This document shows positions 30,611 to 38,674 of a stretch of 64,000 nucleotides of DNA, piece after piece. The stretch is from positions 1 through 64,000 of the forward strand of contig VBKJ01000128.1 in the NCBI GenBank assembly GCA_005879795.1, in the 5' to 3' direction. Position numbers and translations under genes: made by a program. The notes below the pieces were generated by a model. The model was not told the origin of the DNA, did not search any database, and worked only from the letters and a program-made list of their open reading frames with translations. Positions within the stretch are counted from its first letter, which is position 1; each line of letters begins with the position of its first letter. The stretch comes from Deltaproteobacteria bacterium. GTDB taxonomy: Bacteria; Desulfobacterota; Binatia; DP-6.

Positions 30611-31714
30611 ATGGGGAAGATCCGGATCGGCATCGTCGGGGTGGGCAACTGTGCGAGCAGCCTCCTCCAGGGCATCGAGTTCTATCGCGCCGCCGACGAG
30701 AAGACCGCGGACGCGCACGTGGGCCTCATGCACTTCGACGTGTGCGGCTACCGCCCGGGCGACATCGAAGTCGTGTGCGCCTTCGACGTCGACCAGCGCA
30801 AGGTGGGTCAGCCCCTCGACGTGGCCGCGCTCGCGCCGCCCAACAACACCCGCCCGCTTTACCCCAAGCTGCCGCGCTCGAGCGTGATCGTCGAGATGGG
30901 GCCGGTCCTCGACGGGGTGGCCGAGCACATGAGCGAGTACCCGCCCGAGGAGGCGTTCGTGGTGGCCGAGCGCCGGCCGGCGGACGTGGTCGAGGTGCTC
31001 GAGCGCAGCGGCGCCGAGATGGTGGTCAACTACCTCCCGGTCGGCAGCCAGGCGGCGACCGAGCACTACGCGCGCGCCTGCCTCGAGGCGGGGGTGTCGC
31101 TCGTGAACTGCATCCCGGTCTTCATCGCCTCGGATGCGGAATGGGCCGGCGAGTTCGAGCGCCGCGGTATCCCGATCGTGGGCGACGACGTCAAGTCGCA
31201 GCTCGGGGCCACCATCGTGCATCGCATGCTGGCCAGGCTGTTCGACGATCGCGGCGTCGTGCTCGACCGGACCTATCAGCTGAACACCGGCGGCAACACG
31301 GACTTCCTCAACATGCTGAACCGCGCCCGCACCGGCGCCAAGCGGCTCTCGAAGACCGAGGCGGTGCAGAGCGTGCTCCCGAGCCCGCTGCCGCGCACCC
31401 GCATCCACATCGGGCCGAGCGACTACGTCCCCTGGCAGCGCGACAACAAGGTCTGCTTCCTGCGCATGGAGGGCCGCGGCTTCGCCAACGCGCCGCTCGA
31501 GCTCGAGCTCCGGCTCTCGGTCGAGGACAGCCCCAACTCCGCCGGCTGCGTGATCGACGCCATCCGCTGCTGCCGCGTGGCGCGGGAGCGGAAGATCGGC
31601 GGCCCGCTGCTCAGCGTGGCCGCGTACCTGATGAAGCACCCTCCGCGTCAGCTGACCGACGATCTCGCCAGGGAGCGGGTCGAGGCCTTCCTGCGCGGAG
31701 AGGTCGAGCGCTAG
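30611..31714 (+). CDS. ino1: Inositol-3-phosphate synthase
   Basis: Converts glucose 6-phosphate to L-myo-inositol 1-phosphate (NAD-dependent). 367 residues, the prokaryotic short form. NAD-binding GIVGVGNCASSLLQGI at the N-terminus, VNYLPVGSQAATEHYA, the catalytic-domain GDDVKSQLGATIVHR, and NTGGNTDFLNML, with the conserved lysines in GAKRLSKTEAV. Two bases separate its stop from the GTG of the CDP-alcohol phosphatidyltransferase, so the inositol phosphate is probably used for an inositol phospholipid or solute made by that enzyme. Confidence 0.93.
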   Translation: MGKIRIGIVGVGNCASSLLQGIEFYRAADEKTADAHVGLMHFDVCGYRPGDIEVVCAFDVDQRKVGQPLDVAALAPPNNTRPLYPKLPRSSVIVEMGPVLDGVAEHMSEYPPEEAFVVAERRPADVVEVLERSGAEMVVNYLPVGSQAATEHYARACLEAGVSLVNCIPVFIASDAEWAGEFERRGIPIVGDDVKSQLGATIVHRMLARLFDDRGVVLDRTYQLNTGGNTDFLNMLNRARTGAKRLSKTEAVQSVLPSPLPRTRIHIGPSDYVPWQRDNKVCFLRMEGRGFANAPLELELRLSVEDSPNSAGCVIDAIRCCRVARERKIGGPLLSVAAYLMKHPPRQLTDDLARERVEAFLRGEVER

Positions 31715-31716
31715 GG

Positions 31717-32475
31717 GTGTCGCCGGCCTGCCGGCCGGGGACGGCCGTGGCCGCGACCCTCGTGATCGCGGCGACCGTGTGGCTGTCGCTGCGCGGCCTC
31801 GCCCGCGTGGTGGTCCCCGGCGTGACGCGAGACGCGTCCGCGCCGCTCGTCGGACCACGCGTGCGGGCCTGGTACCGCGGCGTGCTCGAGCCGCTCGAGG
31901 ACGCGCTGGTCGGGGCGCGGGTGCATCCCGACGCGCTCACCTGGGCGCAGCTCGCCGTGAGCGTGCTCGCGGGGGCGGTGTTCTGGGCGGGATGGCTCTT
32001 CGTCGGCGGCTGGCTCACCATCGTCGCCGGCACGCTCGACGTCCTCGACGGCGGCGTGGCGCGCCGCGCGGGGGTGGAGAGCCGGCGCGGCGCGCTGGTC
32101 GACTCGCTGGTCGACCGCTGGGCCGAGTTCGCGACCTTCCTCGGCCTGGGCGCCTTCTACCGCGACAGCTGGGTCCTCGTGCCCCTCATCGTGGCGTGCT
32201 TCGGCTCCTTCATGGTGAGCTACACGCGCGCGCGCGCCGAGGGGCTGGGTGTCGAGGCGCAGCTCGGCCGCGTGCAGCGCCCCGAGCGCTACGTGATCCT
32301 CGGCTGCGGGGCGTGGGCCTCGGACCTGGTCGCCCACCTGACGTGCACGCTCACGGGGCGCCCGACGCAAGTCGTGCTGGCCGCCGCGATCGTCGTGCTC
32401 GCCGCTCTCTCCGCGTGGACGGCGCTCGAGCGGGCGCGCCATGCCGCCGCGGCGCTCAGGCAGTCGGCCCCATGA
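31717..32475 (+). CDS. CDP-alcohol phosphatidyltransferase, probable phosphatidylinositol(-phosphate) synthase
   Basis: 252 residues from GTG 31717 with about six membrane helices. The diagnostic DGxxARx8GxxxDxxxD motif is complete: LDGGVARRAGVESRRG followed by ALVDSLVD. Family members join a CDP-activated lipid or polyol to an alcohol. Position directly after ino1 points to inositol 1-phosphate as the acceptor (phosphatidylinositol-phosphate synthase, as in actinobacteria), though archaetidylinositol- or di-inositol-phosphate-type chemistry cannot be excluded. Its stop overlaps the next ATG (ATGA). Confidence 0.88.
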   Translation: MSPACRPGTAVAATLVIAATVWLSLRGLARVVVPGVTRDASAPLVGPRVRAWYRGVLEPLEDALVGARVHPDALTWAQLAVSVLAGAVFWAGWLFVGGWLTIVAGTLDVLDGGVARRAGVESRRGALVDSLVDRWAEFATFLGLGAFYRDSWVLVPLIVACFGSFMVSYTRARAEGLGVEAQLGRVQRPERYVILGCGAWASDLVAHLTCTLTGRPTQVVLAAAIVVLAALSAWTALERARHAAAALRQSAP

Positions 32476-32666
32476 CGGCCGGCGTGTGGCGCCCGCTCGG
32501 CTTCCTCATCCTCATGCTCGGGTTCGGGCTCCGGCTCGACAGCGAGTGGCAAGGGGTGGCCGGGGTGCTGCTGGCGGCCGGCGCGGCCGCCGGCGGCGCG
32601 GGCCTATGGGCGCTCCGCCGCGATACGGCCGGCGAGCCTTTCGTCCCGCCGGTGCGCGAGCGATAA
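32472..32666 (+). CDS. Small two-helix membrane protein
   Basis: 64 residues, translationally coupled (ATGA) to the CDP-alcohol phosphatidyltransferase. Two hydrophobic segments: RPLGFLILMLGFGLRLD and GVAGVLLAAGAAAGGAG, with a charged tail ending PFVPPVRER. No family recognised; it could be a subunit or stabiliser of the lipid-synthesis enzymes beside it. Confidence 0.65.
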   Translation: MTAGVWRPLGFLILMLGFGLRLDSEWQGVAGVLLAAGAAAGGAGLWALRRDTAGEPFVPPVRER

Positions 32667-32703
32667 TGCGGAGCGATCCGAGGGACTACCGAGGAGGAAC
32701 CGT

Positions 32704-33723
32704 CTGCGCAACGCGCTCCGTCTGACCGCCGGCATCGCCGTATCCCTGGCCTGCCTCTACTTCGCCACGCGCGGCACCGACTGGGCGGGGGTGGGCGGCG
32801 TGCTGGCCGCGGCGCGCCCCGCGTGGATCGCGGCCGTGGTGCTGGCGAGCCTGGCGACGGTGTACATCCGGGCGCAGCGCTGGTGCGTGCTGTTGCGGCC
32901 GGTGGGGCGCGTGCCCCTTTATCCGGCCCTCTCCGCGACCGCCATCGGCTTCGGGGCGAGCTCCGTGCTGCCCTTCCGCGCCGGCGAGCTCGTGCGGCCG
33001 GCCCTCCTCGGACGGCAGCCGGGCGTGGGGATGAGCGCGGCGCTCTCGAGCGTCGTGCTCGAGCGGCTCTTCGACATGCTGCTCGTCATCGGCTGCTTTC
33101 TCGCCGTCGCCCTCGTCAACCCCGAAGTGCCGCCCGACATGCGCCGCGGCGCGTTCGCGCTCGCGGCGCTGGCCGCCCTCGGCTTCCTCGGCCTGGCGCT
33201 CGCGCAGCGATACAGGACGAGCACCGAGGCGGTCGTCGGACGGCTGCTCGGGCTCCTGCCGCGCCCGGTTGGCCGCCGCCTGGTGCCGCTCGTCGCCTCC
33301 TTCATGAACGGCCTGGGCGGCCTCGCCGACCTGCCGACCGTCTTGCTCGTGCTCGCCTACTCGGCCTACCTGTGGGGTGTGATCACGCTCACCTTTCTCT
33401 TCTCCTTCCTGGCGCTCGGCATCCAGGTGCCGCTGGTGGCCGCATCGCTCACCACGGTCGTGGTGGTGGCCGCTGCGGTCTTCCTGCCCCAGGCACCCGG
33501 CTTCGTAGGCACGTGGCAGGCGGGCTGCGTGCTCGCGCTCCGCCTCTTCGACGTGCCTCACGAGGTCGCGGTCGGGTTCTCGCTCCTCACCTGGGTCATC
33601 CAGATGGCGGTCAACATCGCCACCGGGGGCATCTTCCTGGCGCGCGAGGACCTGCCGCTCGCGCGGCTTCTGCGGCTCGCCTCGCGCGAGGCGCCGGCGC
33701 CGGCGGCGGGGGCGGAGAGCTAG
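32704..33723 (+). CDS. UPF0104/LPG-synthase-transmembrane-like (AglD/MprF-type) flippase-domain protein
   Basis: 339 residues, about eight membrane helices, with the family's first helix LRLTAGIAVSLACLYF, ARPAWIAAVVLASLATVYIR plus RAQRW, SVLPFRAGELVRP, SSVVLERLFDMLLV, and FLPQAPGFVGTWQAG. Relatives are lipid-binding or flippase-like proteins of envelope lipid and glycan pathways. No ATG, GTG or TTG stands in frame before the conserved first helix; GGAGGA lies five bases ahead of a CTG at 32704, which I take as the start. The first in-frame GTG (32791) would cut off helix one. Grouped with the inositol-lipid genes. Confidence 0.75.
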   Translation: MRNALRLTAGIAVSLACLYFATRGTDWAGVGGVLAAARPAWIAAVVLASLATVYIRAQRWCVLLRPVGRVPLYPALSATAIGFGASSVLPFRAGELVRPALLGRQPGVGMSAALSSVVLERLFDMLLVIGCFLAVALVNPEVPPDMRRGAFALAALAALGFLGLALAQRYRTSTEAVVGRLLGLLPRPVGRRLVPLVASFMNGLGGLADLPTVLLVLAYSAYLWGVITLTFLFSFLALGIQVPLVAASLTTVVVVAAAVFLPQAPGFVGTWQAGCVLALRLFDVPHEVAVGFSLLTWVIQMAVNIATGGIFLAREDLPLARLLRLASREAPAPAAGAES

Positions 33724-33727
33724 GCCG

Positions 33728-35002
33728 GTGCGGCTCGAGGGACGCACGGTCGTGGTGGGCCTCACCGGCGGCATCGCCTGCTACAAGGCGTGCGAGGTGG
33801 TGCGGCTCCTCGCCGCCGCCGGTGCGCGCGTGCCCGTCATCATGAGCGCGGGGGCGCAGCAGTTCGTGACCCCGCTCACCCTGCAGACGCTCTCCGGGCA
33901 GCCGGTCGCGACCGACACCTTCAGCCTGACCCAGGAGTCCGAGATCGGGCACATCCGGCTGGCGGACCAGGCGGGCGCGATCGTCATCGCTCCGGCGACC
34001 GCGAACGTGCTCGGGAAGCTCGCGAACGGGATCGCCGACGATCTCCTCACCACGGTGCTGCTCGCCACGCGTGCGCCGCTCGTGCTCGCGCCGGCCATGA
34101 ACGTCCATATGTGGGAGCACGCCGCCGTGCAGGAGAACCTGGCCCGCCTGATCGGCCGCGGCGCGCGCGTCGTCGGTCCGGCGAGCGGCGCGCTCGCCTG
34201 CGGCTACGAGGGGACGGGGCGGCTCGCGGAGCCCGCGGACATCGTGGAGGAGGTGTGCTGCGCGCTGGCCGCGCGGGATCTCGCGGGCGAGCGCGTCCTC
34301 GTCTCCGCGGGGCCGACGCGGGAGCCGATCGATCCGGTGCGCTACCTCTCGAACCACTCGAGCGGGAAGATGGGCTGCGCGGTGGCGCGCGTCGCACGCC
34401 GCCGGGGCGCCGAGGTGACGCTGGTCATCGGGCCCACCGCGCTCGCACCCCCGCCCGGCGTGCGGGTCGTGCCGGTCGGCACGGCGCGCGAGATGGCGAC
34501 CGTCGTCGAGGAAGCCTTCCCGAGCGCCACCGTCGTGATCATGACCGCTGCGGTCGCCGACTACCGGCCGCGCGAGCCGCTCGCGCGCAAGCTCAAGAAG
34601 GACGCCGCCGGGCTCACCCTCGAGCTCGAGCGCAACCCCGACATCCTGGCCGGGCTCGGCGCCCGCAAGGGACGCCGGCTCCTGGTCGGCTTCGCGGCCG
34701 AGACCGGCGACGTGGCGGCCGAGGCGCGGCGGAAGCTCGCCGCCAAGCACCTCGATCTCATCGTCGCCAACGACGTGACCGCGCCCGGCGCGGGCTTCGG
34801 CACCGACACCAACGCGGTGCGCCTGCTCGACACGAGCGGCCTCGACGAGGCGCTGCCCGTCCTCGACAAGGAGGAGGTGGCGGTGCGGGTCCTCGACTGG
34901 GTCGCGGCGCATCGGCACCGCGCGGGGACGGCTACGCTGCGGCCGGTGCCAGGGCGCGCAGCTCCGCGGCGATCGCCTCCGTCATCTGGCCGCGGCGCTT
35001 GA
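33728..35002 (+). CDS. coaBC: Bifunctional phosphopantothenoylcysteine decarboxylase / phosphopantothenate-cysteine ligase
   Basis: Two consecutive steps of coenzyme A synthesis in one FMN enzyme, 424 residues (usual ~400). CoaC part: VVGLTGGIACYKACEVVR, ATANVLGKLANGIADDLLTT, PAMNVHMWEHAAVQ (PXMNXXMW) and the CxxG-type ALACGYEGTGRLAEP with the catalytic Cys. CoaB part: VLVSAGPTREPIDPVRYLSN, NHSSGKMG, MTAAVADYRP, and KKDAAGLTLELERNPDIL. The last ~30 residues after LDWVAAHRHR are Arg/Pro-rich, overlap the convergent phospholipase-like gene by 71 bases, and look like run-through of the frame. Confidence 0.93.
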   Translation: MRLEGRTVVVGLTGGIACYKACEVVRLLAAAGARVPVIMSAGAQQFVTPLTLQTLSGQPVATDTFSLTQESEIGHIRLADQAGAIVIAPATANVLGKLANGIADDLLTTVLLATRAPLVLAPAMNVHMWEHAAVQENLARLIGRGARVVGPASGALACGYEGTGRLAEPADIVEEVCCALAARDLAGERVLVSAGPTREPIDPVRYLSNHSSGKMGCAVARVARRRGAEVTLVIGPTALAPPPGVRVVPVGTAREMATVVEEAFPSATVVIMTAAVADYRPREPLARKLKKDAAGLTLELERNPDILAGLGARKGRRLLVGFAAETGDVAAEARRKLAAKHLDLIVANDVTAPGAGFGTDTNAVRLLDTSGLDEALPVLDKEEVAVRVLDWVAAHRHRAGTATLRPVPGRAAPRRSPPSSGRGA

Positions 35003-35819
35003 GCGCCCTGAGCTTGCGGCGGAGCACGTCGGCCCGGGCGAGCGCCTCGCGCCCGGTCGGATCGGCGTGCTGGCAAACGCTCTTCCGCCCGCGGGCGAGC
35101 AGGTCCTGCACGGCGCGAATGCAGAGCGAGTTGAAGCGCTCGACCTCGCCGCGCGGCAGGGGATAGCGGGAGCGAGCCGAGAGGCCCCGCATCAGGCGCT
35201 GCCACTGGCCGAGCCGCTGGACCGCCATGACCGAGCTGAAGATGCGCTTGTTGGTCCTGAAGGAGAAGAGGGTACGCTCGACCACCTGCTCGACCAGGCG
35301 GTCACAGTCCGGGTAGCGGTGCTCGAACACCGTGCGCATGAGCCGCCAGCGGTCACGCGCCTGCGCGGCGTCGAAGCGCGCCTCCCAGTAGACGTGGCGG
35401 GCGGTGCGCGACGGGTAGCTCACCACCATCTGAACGGGCACGAAGTGGTTGTGGGAGTAGACGTCGCCCGCCAGGTGCGAGAGGTAGCCGTAGGCGAAGG
35501 CCTGCTCGCGCTCGCCGCGCGCGGCCTCGGCGATCTGCCAGCCGACCGGCCAGCAATGGCAGTGCGTGTAGAGACTGCGCGTGTACTTCTTCCCCTGCAC
35601 GATGTCGGCGGCGACGCAGCCGTAGAGGTAGGCGAGGCGGTGGGCGCCCAGAATTTCTTGAAGCGCCGGTCCGAGGATGCTAAGGCTGTCCAGTACTTGC
35701 GACCCGTGGACGAGGTGGGTCACGGGACCCCAGGCGAGCGCGTCGTGCGGCCAGGCGAGCACGAGGGCCGCAACCAGTCCGACGAGCAGCACGACCGGAT
35801 CGTACAATGCGCGACGCAC
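34932..35819 (-). CDS. Zinc-dependent phospholipase C-like secreted protein
   Basis: 295 residues from GTG 35819. The signal peptide ends ALA, then WGPVTHLVHG: a mature N-terminal Trp next to a His-containing strand is how the phospholipase C/P1-nuclease fold (PF00882-type) binds its first zinc. Further metal ligands: HCHCWPVGWQ and the HLAGDVYSHNHFVP motif (HxxxD...H). The C-terminal half is Arg/Leu-rich and helical. The gene overlaps coaBC at its 3' end (71 bases, convergent) and the UDG gene at its 5' end (13 bases, divergent), unusually tight on both sides. Substrate not determined. Confidence 0.8.
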   Translation of the reverse strand: MRRALYDPVVLLVGLVAALVLAWPHDALAWGPVTHLVHGSQVLDSLSILGPALQEILGAHRLAYLYGCVAADIVQGKKYTRSLYTHCHCWPVGWQIAEAARGEREQAFAYGYLSHLAGDVYSHNHFVPVQMVVSYPSRTARHVYWEARFDAAQARDRWRLMRTVFEHRYPDCDRLVEQVVERTLFSFRTNKRIFSSVMAVQRLGQWQRLMRGLSARSRYPLPRGEVERFNSLCIRAVQDLLARGRKSVCQHADPTGREALARADVLRRKLRALKRRGQMTEAIAAELRALAPAAA

Positions 35820-36580
35820 CGTCTCAAGCTGAACGCGCGGCGCTGGCGGCCGCGGTGCGGGCCTACGTCGAGTACCAGCGCGAGCTCGGCGTGCTCGGCT
35901 TCCCGCGGGCGGCGCCGCCGCCGCGCGCGCCCGCCGCGGCCGCACCCGGCGAGCGCCCGGCGAGCGTGCCGGCGTCGAGCGGGGCTCTCTTCGGCGCGCC
36001 CGGACTCGGCGCGACGCGCACCCTCGAGGAGCTGCGCAGCCACATCGGCGACTGCCAGCGCTGCAAGCTCGCCCCGCACCGGACGCACCTGGTCTTCGGC
36101 GTGGGCAACCCGCGCGCGCGCCTGGTGTTCGTGGGCGAGGCGCCGGGCCGCGACGAGGACCTGCAGGGCGAGCCCTTCGTCGGCCGCGCCGGCCAGCTCC
36201 TGACCGAGATCATCAGCAAGGGGATGAGGCTCGACCGGACCGACGTCTACATCGCGAACGTCATCAAGTGTCGGCCGCCGGAGAACCGCAATCCCGAGCC
36301 CGACGAGGTGGCGAGCTGCGAGCCCTTCCTCCTCCGCCAGCTCGAGCTGATCGGGCCCGAGGTGATCGTGGCGCTCGGCAAGTTCGCGGCCCAGACGCTG
36401 CTCCGGACGAAGGCCCCGATCACGCGGCTGCGCGGCCGCTGGTACGACTACCACGGCATCAAGTTGATGCCGACCTTCCACCCCGCCTATCTGCTGCGCA
36501 ACCCCGGCGACAAGCGCCTGGTGTGGGAGGACATCCAGAAGGTCATGCGGGCGCTCGGCATCGCGGGCGGGCGCCCGTGA
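35807..36580 (+). CDS. Type-4 uracil-DNA glycosylase (Fe-S)
   Basis: Excises uracil from DNA. 257 residues. After a Pro/Ala-rich linker (45-70), LRSHIGDCQRCKLAPHRT gives the first two cluster Cys; KCRPPENRNPEPDEVASC gives the other two, the signature of family-4 UDGs with a [4Fe-4S] cluster. Motif A is FVGEAPGRDEDLQGEPFVGRAG and motif B is TFHPAYLLRNPGDKR, given here as landmarks of the active site. The N-terminal 35 residues are an added region. The stop overlaps the nfeD start (GTGA). Confidence 0.92.
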   Translation: MRDAPSQAERAALAAAVRAYVEYQRELGVLGFPRAAPPPRAPAAAAPGERPASVPASSGALFGAPGLGATRTLEELRSHIGDCQRCKLAPHRTHLVFGVGNPRARLVFVGEAPGRDEDLQGEPFVGRAGQLLTEIISKGMRLDRTDVYIANVIKCRPPENRNPEPDEVASCEPFLLRQLELIGPEVIVALGKFAAQTLLRTKAPITRLRGRWYDYHGIKLMPTFHPAYLLRNPGDKRLVWEDIQKVMRALGIAGGRP

Positions 36581-37899
36581 GACGGGCGGCGGCGGCGCTG
36601 AGCGCGTTCCTGCTGGCGGCGGCGCCGGTACGAGCGGAAGCCCCGGCGGCGGCCGCGCTGGCGCGGATCGTGATCGAGGGCTCCATCAACCCGGCGGTGG
36701 CCGGCTTCGTGCACGAGTCGATCGCGCGTGCCCGGGCGGAGGGCGCGCCGGCGCTGGTGATCGAGCTCGATACGCCGGGCGGGCTCCTGCCCTCGATGCA
36801 GGCGATCGTGAAGGACATCCTCGCGGCGCCGGTGCCCGTGATCGTCTACGTCGCCCCGAGCGGCGCGGGCGCCGGCTCGGCGGGCGTCTTCATCACCCTC
36901 GCGGCGCACGTGGCCGCCATGGCCCCGGGCACGAGCATCGGCGCAGCGCACCCCGTGGGCGGGGGGGGCGAGGACATCAAGGGGACCCTCGGGCGGAAGA
37001 TCGTCAACTTCACCGCCTCGTTCAGCGAGGCGATCGCGCACAAGCGGGGCCGCAACGTCGAGTGGGCCGCCAGGGCGGTCCGCCGGAGCGTCTCCATCAC
37101 CGCCGAGGAGGCCGCGAAGCTGAACGTCGTCGACTTCGTGGCCAAGGACCTCGACGAGGTGGTGGCGCGCGCCGACGGGCGTACGGTGGACGTGGCGGGC
37201 GAGAGCCGGAAGCTCGCGCTCGGCAGGGCCGTCCGCGGCGCCGACGGCCACGTGCGCGTGCACCCCTACGAGATGCGGCTCTCGCAGCGGGTGCTCAACG
37301 TGATCGCCGATCCGCGCATCGCCTCGCTCCTCATGATGGCGGGGCTCCTCGGGCTCTACGTCGAGTTCACGCACCCGGGGCTCGCGTTCCCCGGGGTGGC
37401 GGGTGCGATCTGCCTGATCCTCGGGCTCGCCGCCCTCCACGTGCTGCCGGTCAACACCTCGGCGCTCGCACTCCTGCTGCTCGGCGTGGCGCTGCTCGTC
37501 GCGGAGGCGTTCCTGCCCACCTTCGGCGTGGTCGGTGCCGGTGGGCTCATCGCCTTCGTCCTGGGCGCACTCTTCCTCTTCGACGCGGCCGAGACCGGGG
37601 TCGTGGTGCCGAGGAGTCTGATCCTCGGGGTGAGCGCGGCCGTCGCCGGCATCATGCTGGTGGTGGCGACGCTGGTGGCCCGCTCGCAGCGGGCGCGGCC
37701 GTCGCAAGGGGCGGAGGGGATGGTCGGCGCGATCGGGGTGGCGCGCGGCCGGCTGGCGCCCGCCGGGCCGGTGCTGATACGCGGGGAGTACTGGGTGGCG
37801 GAGAGCGACGAGGTCGTGGACGCGGGTGAGCGGGTCGAGGTGACCGCGGTGGACGGGCTCCGGCTGCGGGTGCGGCGCGCCCGCCGCGGGGGCGGCTGA
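36577..37899 (+). CDS. nfeD: NfeD-family membrane serine protease (ClpP-like, long form)
   Basis: 440 residues from GTG 36577. Signal or anchor (FLLAAAPVRA), then a ClpP-like protease domain: RIVIEGSINPAVAGFV, VIELDTPGGLLPSMQAIV, the Ser nucleophile in GAGAGSAGVFITLAAH, and the Lys general base in the following helix (GRKIVNFTASFSEAI), as known for the 1510-N protease. It is followed by about four membrane helices (from ~240) and a C-terminal OB-fold (about 385-440, GMVGAIGVARGRL). It precedes a slipin gene by 12 bases, the standard NfeD-SPFH pair in which the protease cleaves the slipin. Confidence 0.9.
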   Translation: MRRAAAALSAFLLAAAPVRAEAPAAAALARIVIEGSINPAVAGFVHESIARARAEGAPALVIELDTPGGLLPSMQAIVKDILAAPVPVIVYVAPSGAGAGSAGVFITLAAHVAAMAPGTSIGAAHPVGGGGEDIKGTLGRKIVNFTASFSEAIAHKRGRNVEWAARAVRRSVSITAEEAAKLNVVDFVAKDLDEVVARADGRTVDVAGESRKLALGRAVRGADGHVRVHPYEMRLSQRVLNVIADPRIASLLMMAGLLGLYVEFTHPGLAFPGVAGAICLILGLAALHVLPVNTSALALLLLGVALLVAEAFLPTFGVVGAGGLIAFVLGALFLFDAAETGVVVPRSLILGVSAAVAGIMLVVATLVARSQRARPSQGAEGMVGAIGVARGRLAPAGPVLIRGEYWVAESDEVVDAGERVEVTAVDGLRLRVRRARRGGG

Positions 37900-37911
37900 A
37901 AGGAGGCTCCG

Positions 37912-38667
37912 ATGCCAGGCTTGCTGGGGGCAGTAGCGATCGTGGTCGTGTTCCTCCTGAGCGGGCTCAAGGTCCTGCGCGAGTACGAGCGGGCGGTCGT
38001 CTTCCGCCTGGGACGGCTGGTCGGAGCGCGCGGCCCCGGGCTCGTCTACGTCATCCCCGCCGTCGAGAAGGCGCTGCGCGTGGATCTCCGCACCATCACC
38101 ATGGACATCCCCTCGCAGGACGTCATCACCAAGGACAACGTCTCGCTCAAGGTGAACGCCGTCCTCTACTTCCGGGTGATCGACTCCAACCGCGCCGTGG
38201 TCGAGGTGGAGAACTACCTCTTCGCCACCTCGCAGCTCGCGCAGACCACGCTGCGCAGCGTGTGCGGCGAGGCCCAGCTCGACGAGCTCCTCGCCGAGCG
38301 CGAGAAGATCAATGCCCACCTGCAGTCGATCATCGACCAGCACACCGAGCCGTGGGGCATCAAGGTGGTGCAGGTGGCGGTCAAACACATCGACCTGCCC
38401 GAGGAGATGCGCCGGGCGATGGCGCGCCAGGCCGAGGCCGAACGCGAGCGGCGGGCCAAGGTGATCGCCGCCGAGGGCGAGTTCCAGGCGGCGCAGCGCC
38501 TCGCCGACGCCTCGGCGATCATGGCGCGGGAGCCGATCGCGCTCCAGCTCCGCTTCCTGCAGACGCTGGTCGAGGTGGCCTCGGAGAACAACTCGACCAC
38601 CATCTTCCCGGTGCCGATCGACATCCTGAGACCCTTCCTCGAGGTCCGGGGCACGCGCTCGACCTGA
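37912..38667 (+). CDS. Slipin (stomatin/SPFH-family membrane scaffold)
   Basis: 251 residues. N-terminal membrane hairpin (4-22), SPFH domain from [20 protein letters not shown] through [16 protein letters not shown], and the coiled-coil [20 protein letters not shown] before the oligomerisation tail with [16 protein letters not shown]. Family members form ring or raft assemblies in the inner membrane. AAGGAGG lies six bases before the ATG. Partner of the upstream NfeD protease; queA follows seven bases after its stop. Confidence 0.92.
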   Translation: MPGLLGAVAIVVVFLLSGLKVLREYERAVVFRLGRLVGARGPGLVYVIPAVEKALRVDLRTITMDIPSQDVITKDNVSLKVNAVLYFRVIDSNRAVVEVENYLFATSQLAQTTLRSVCGEAQLDELLAEREKINAHLQSIIDQHTEPWGIKVVQVAVKHIDLPEEMRRAMARQAEAERERRAKVIAAEGEFQAAQRLADASAIMAREPIALQLRFLQTLVEVASENNSTTIFPVPIDILRPFLEVRGTRST

Positions 38668-38674
38668 AGGGCGG

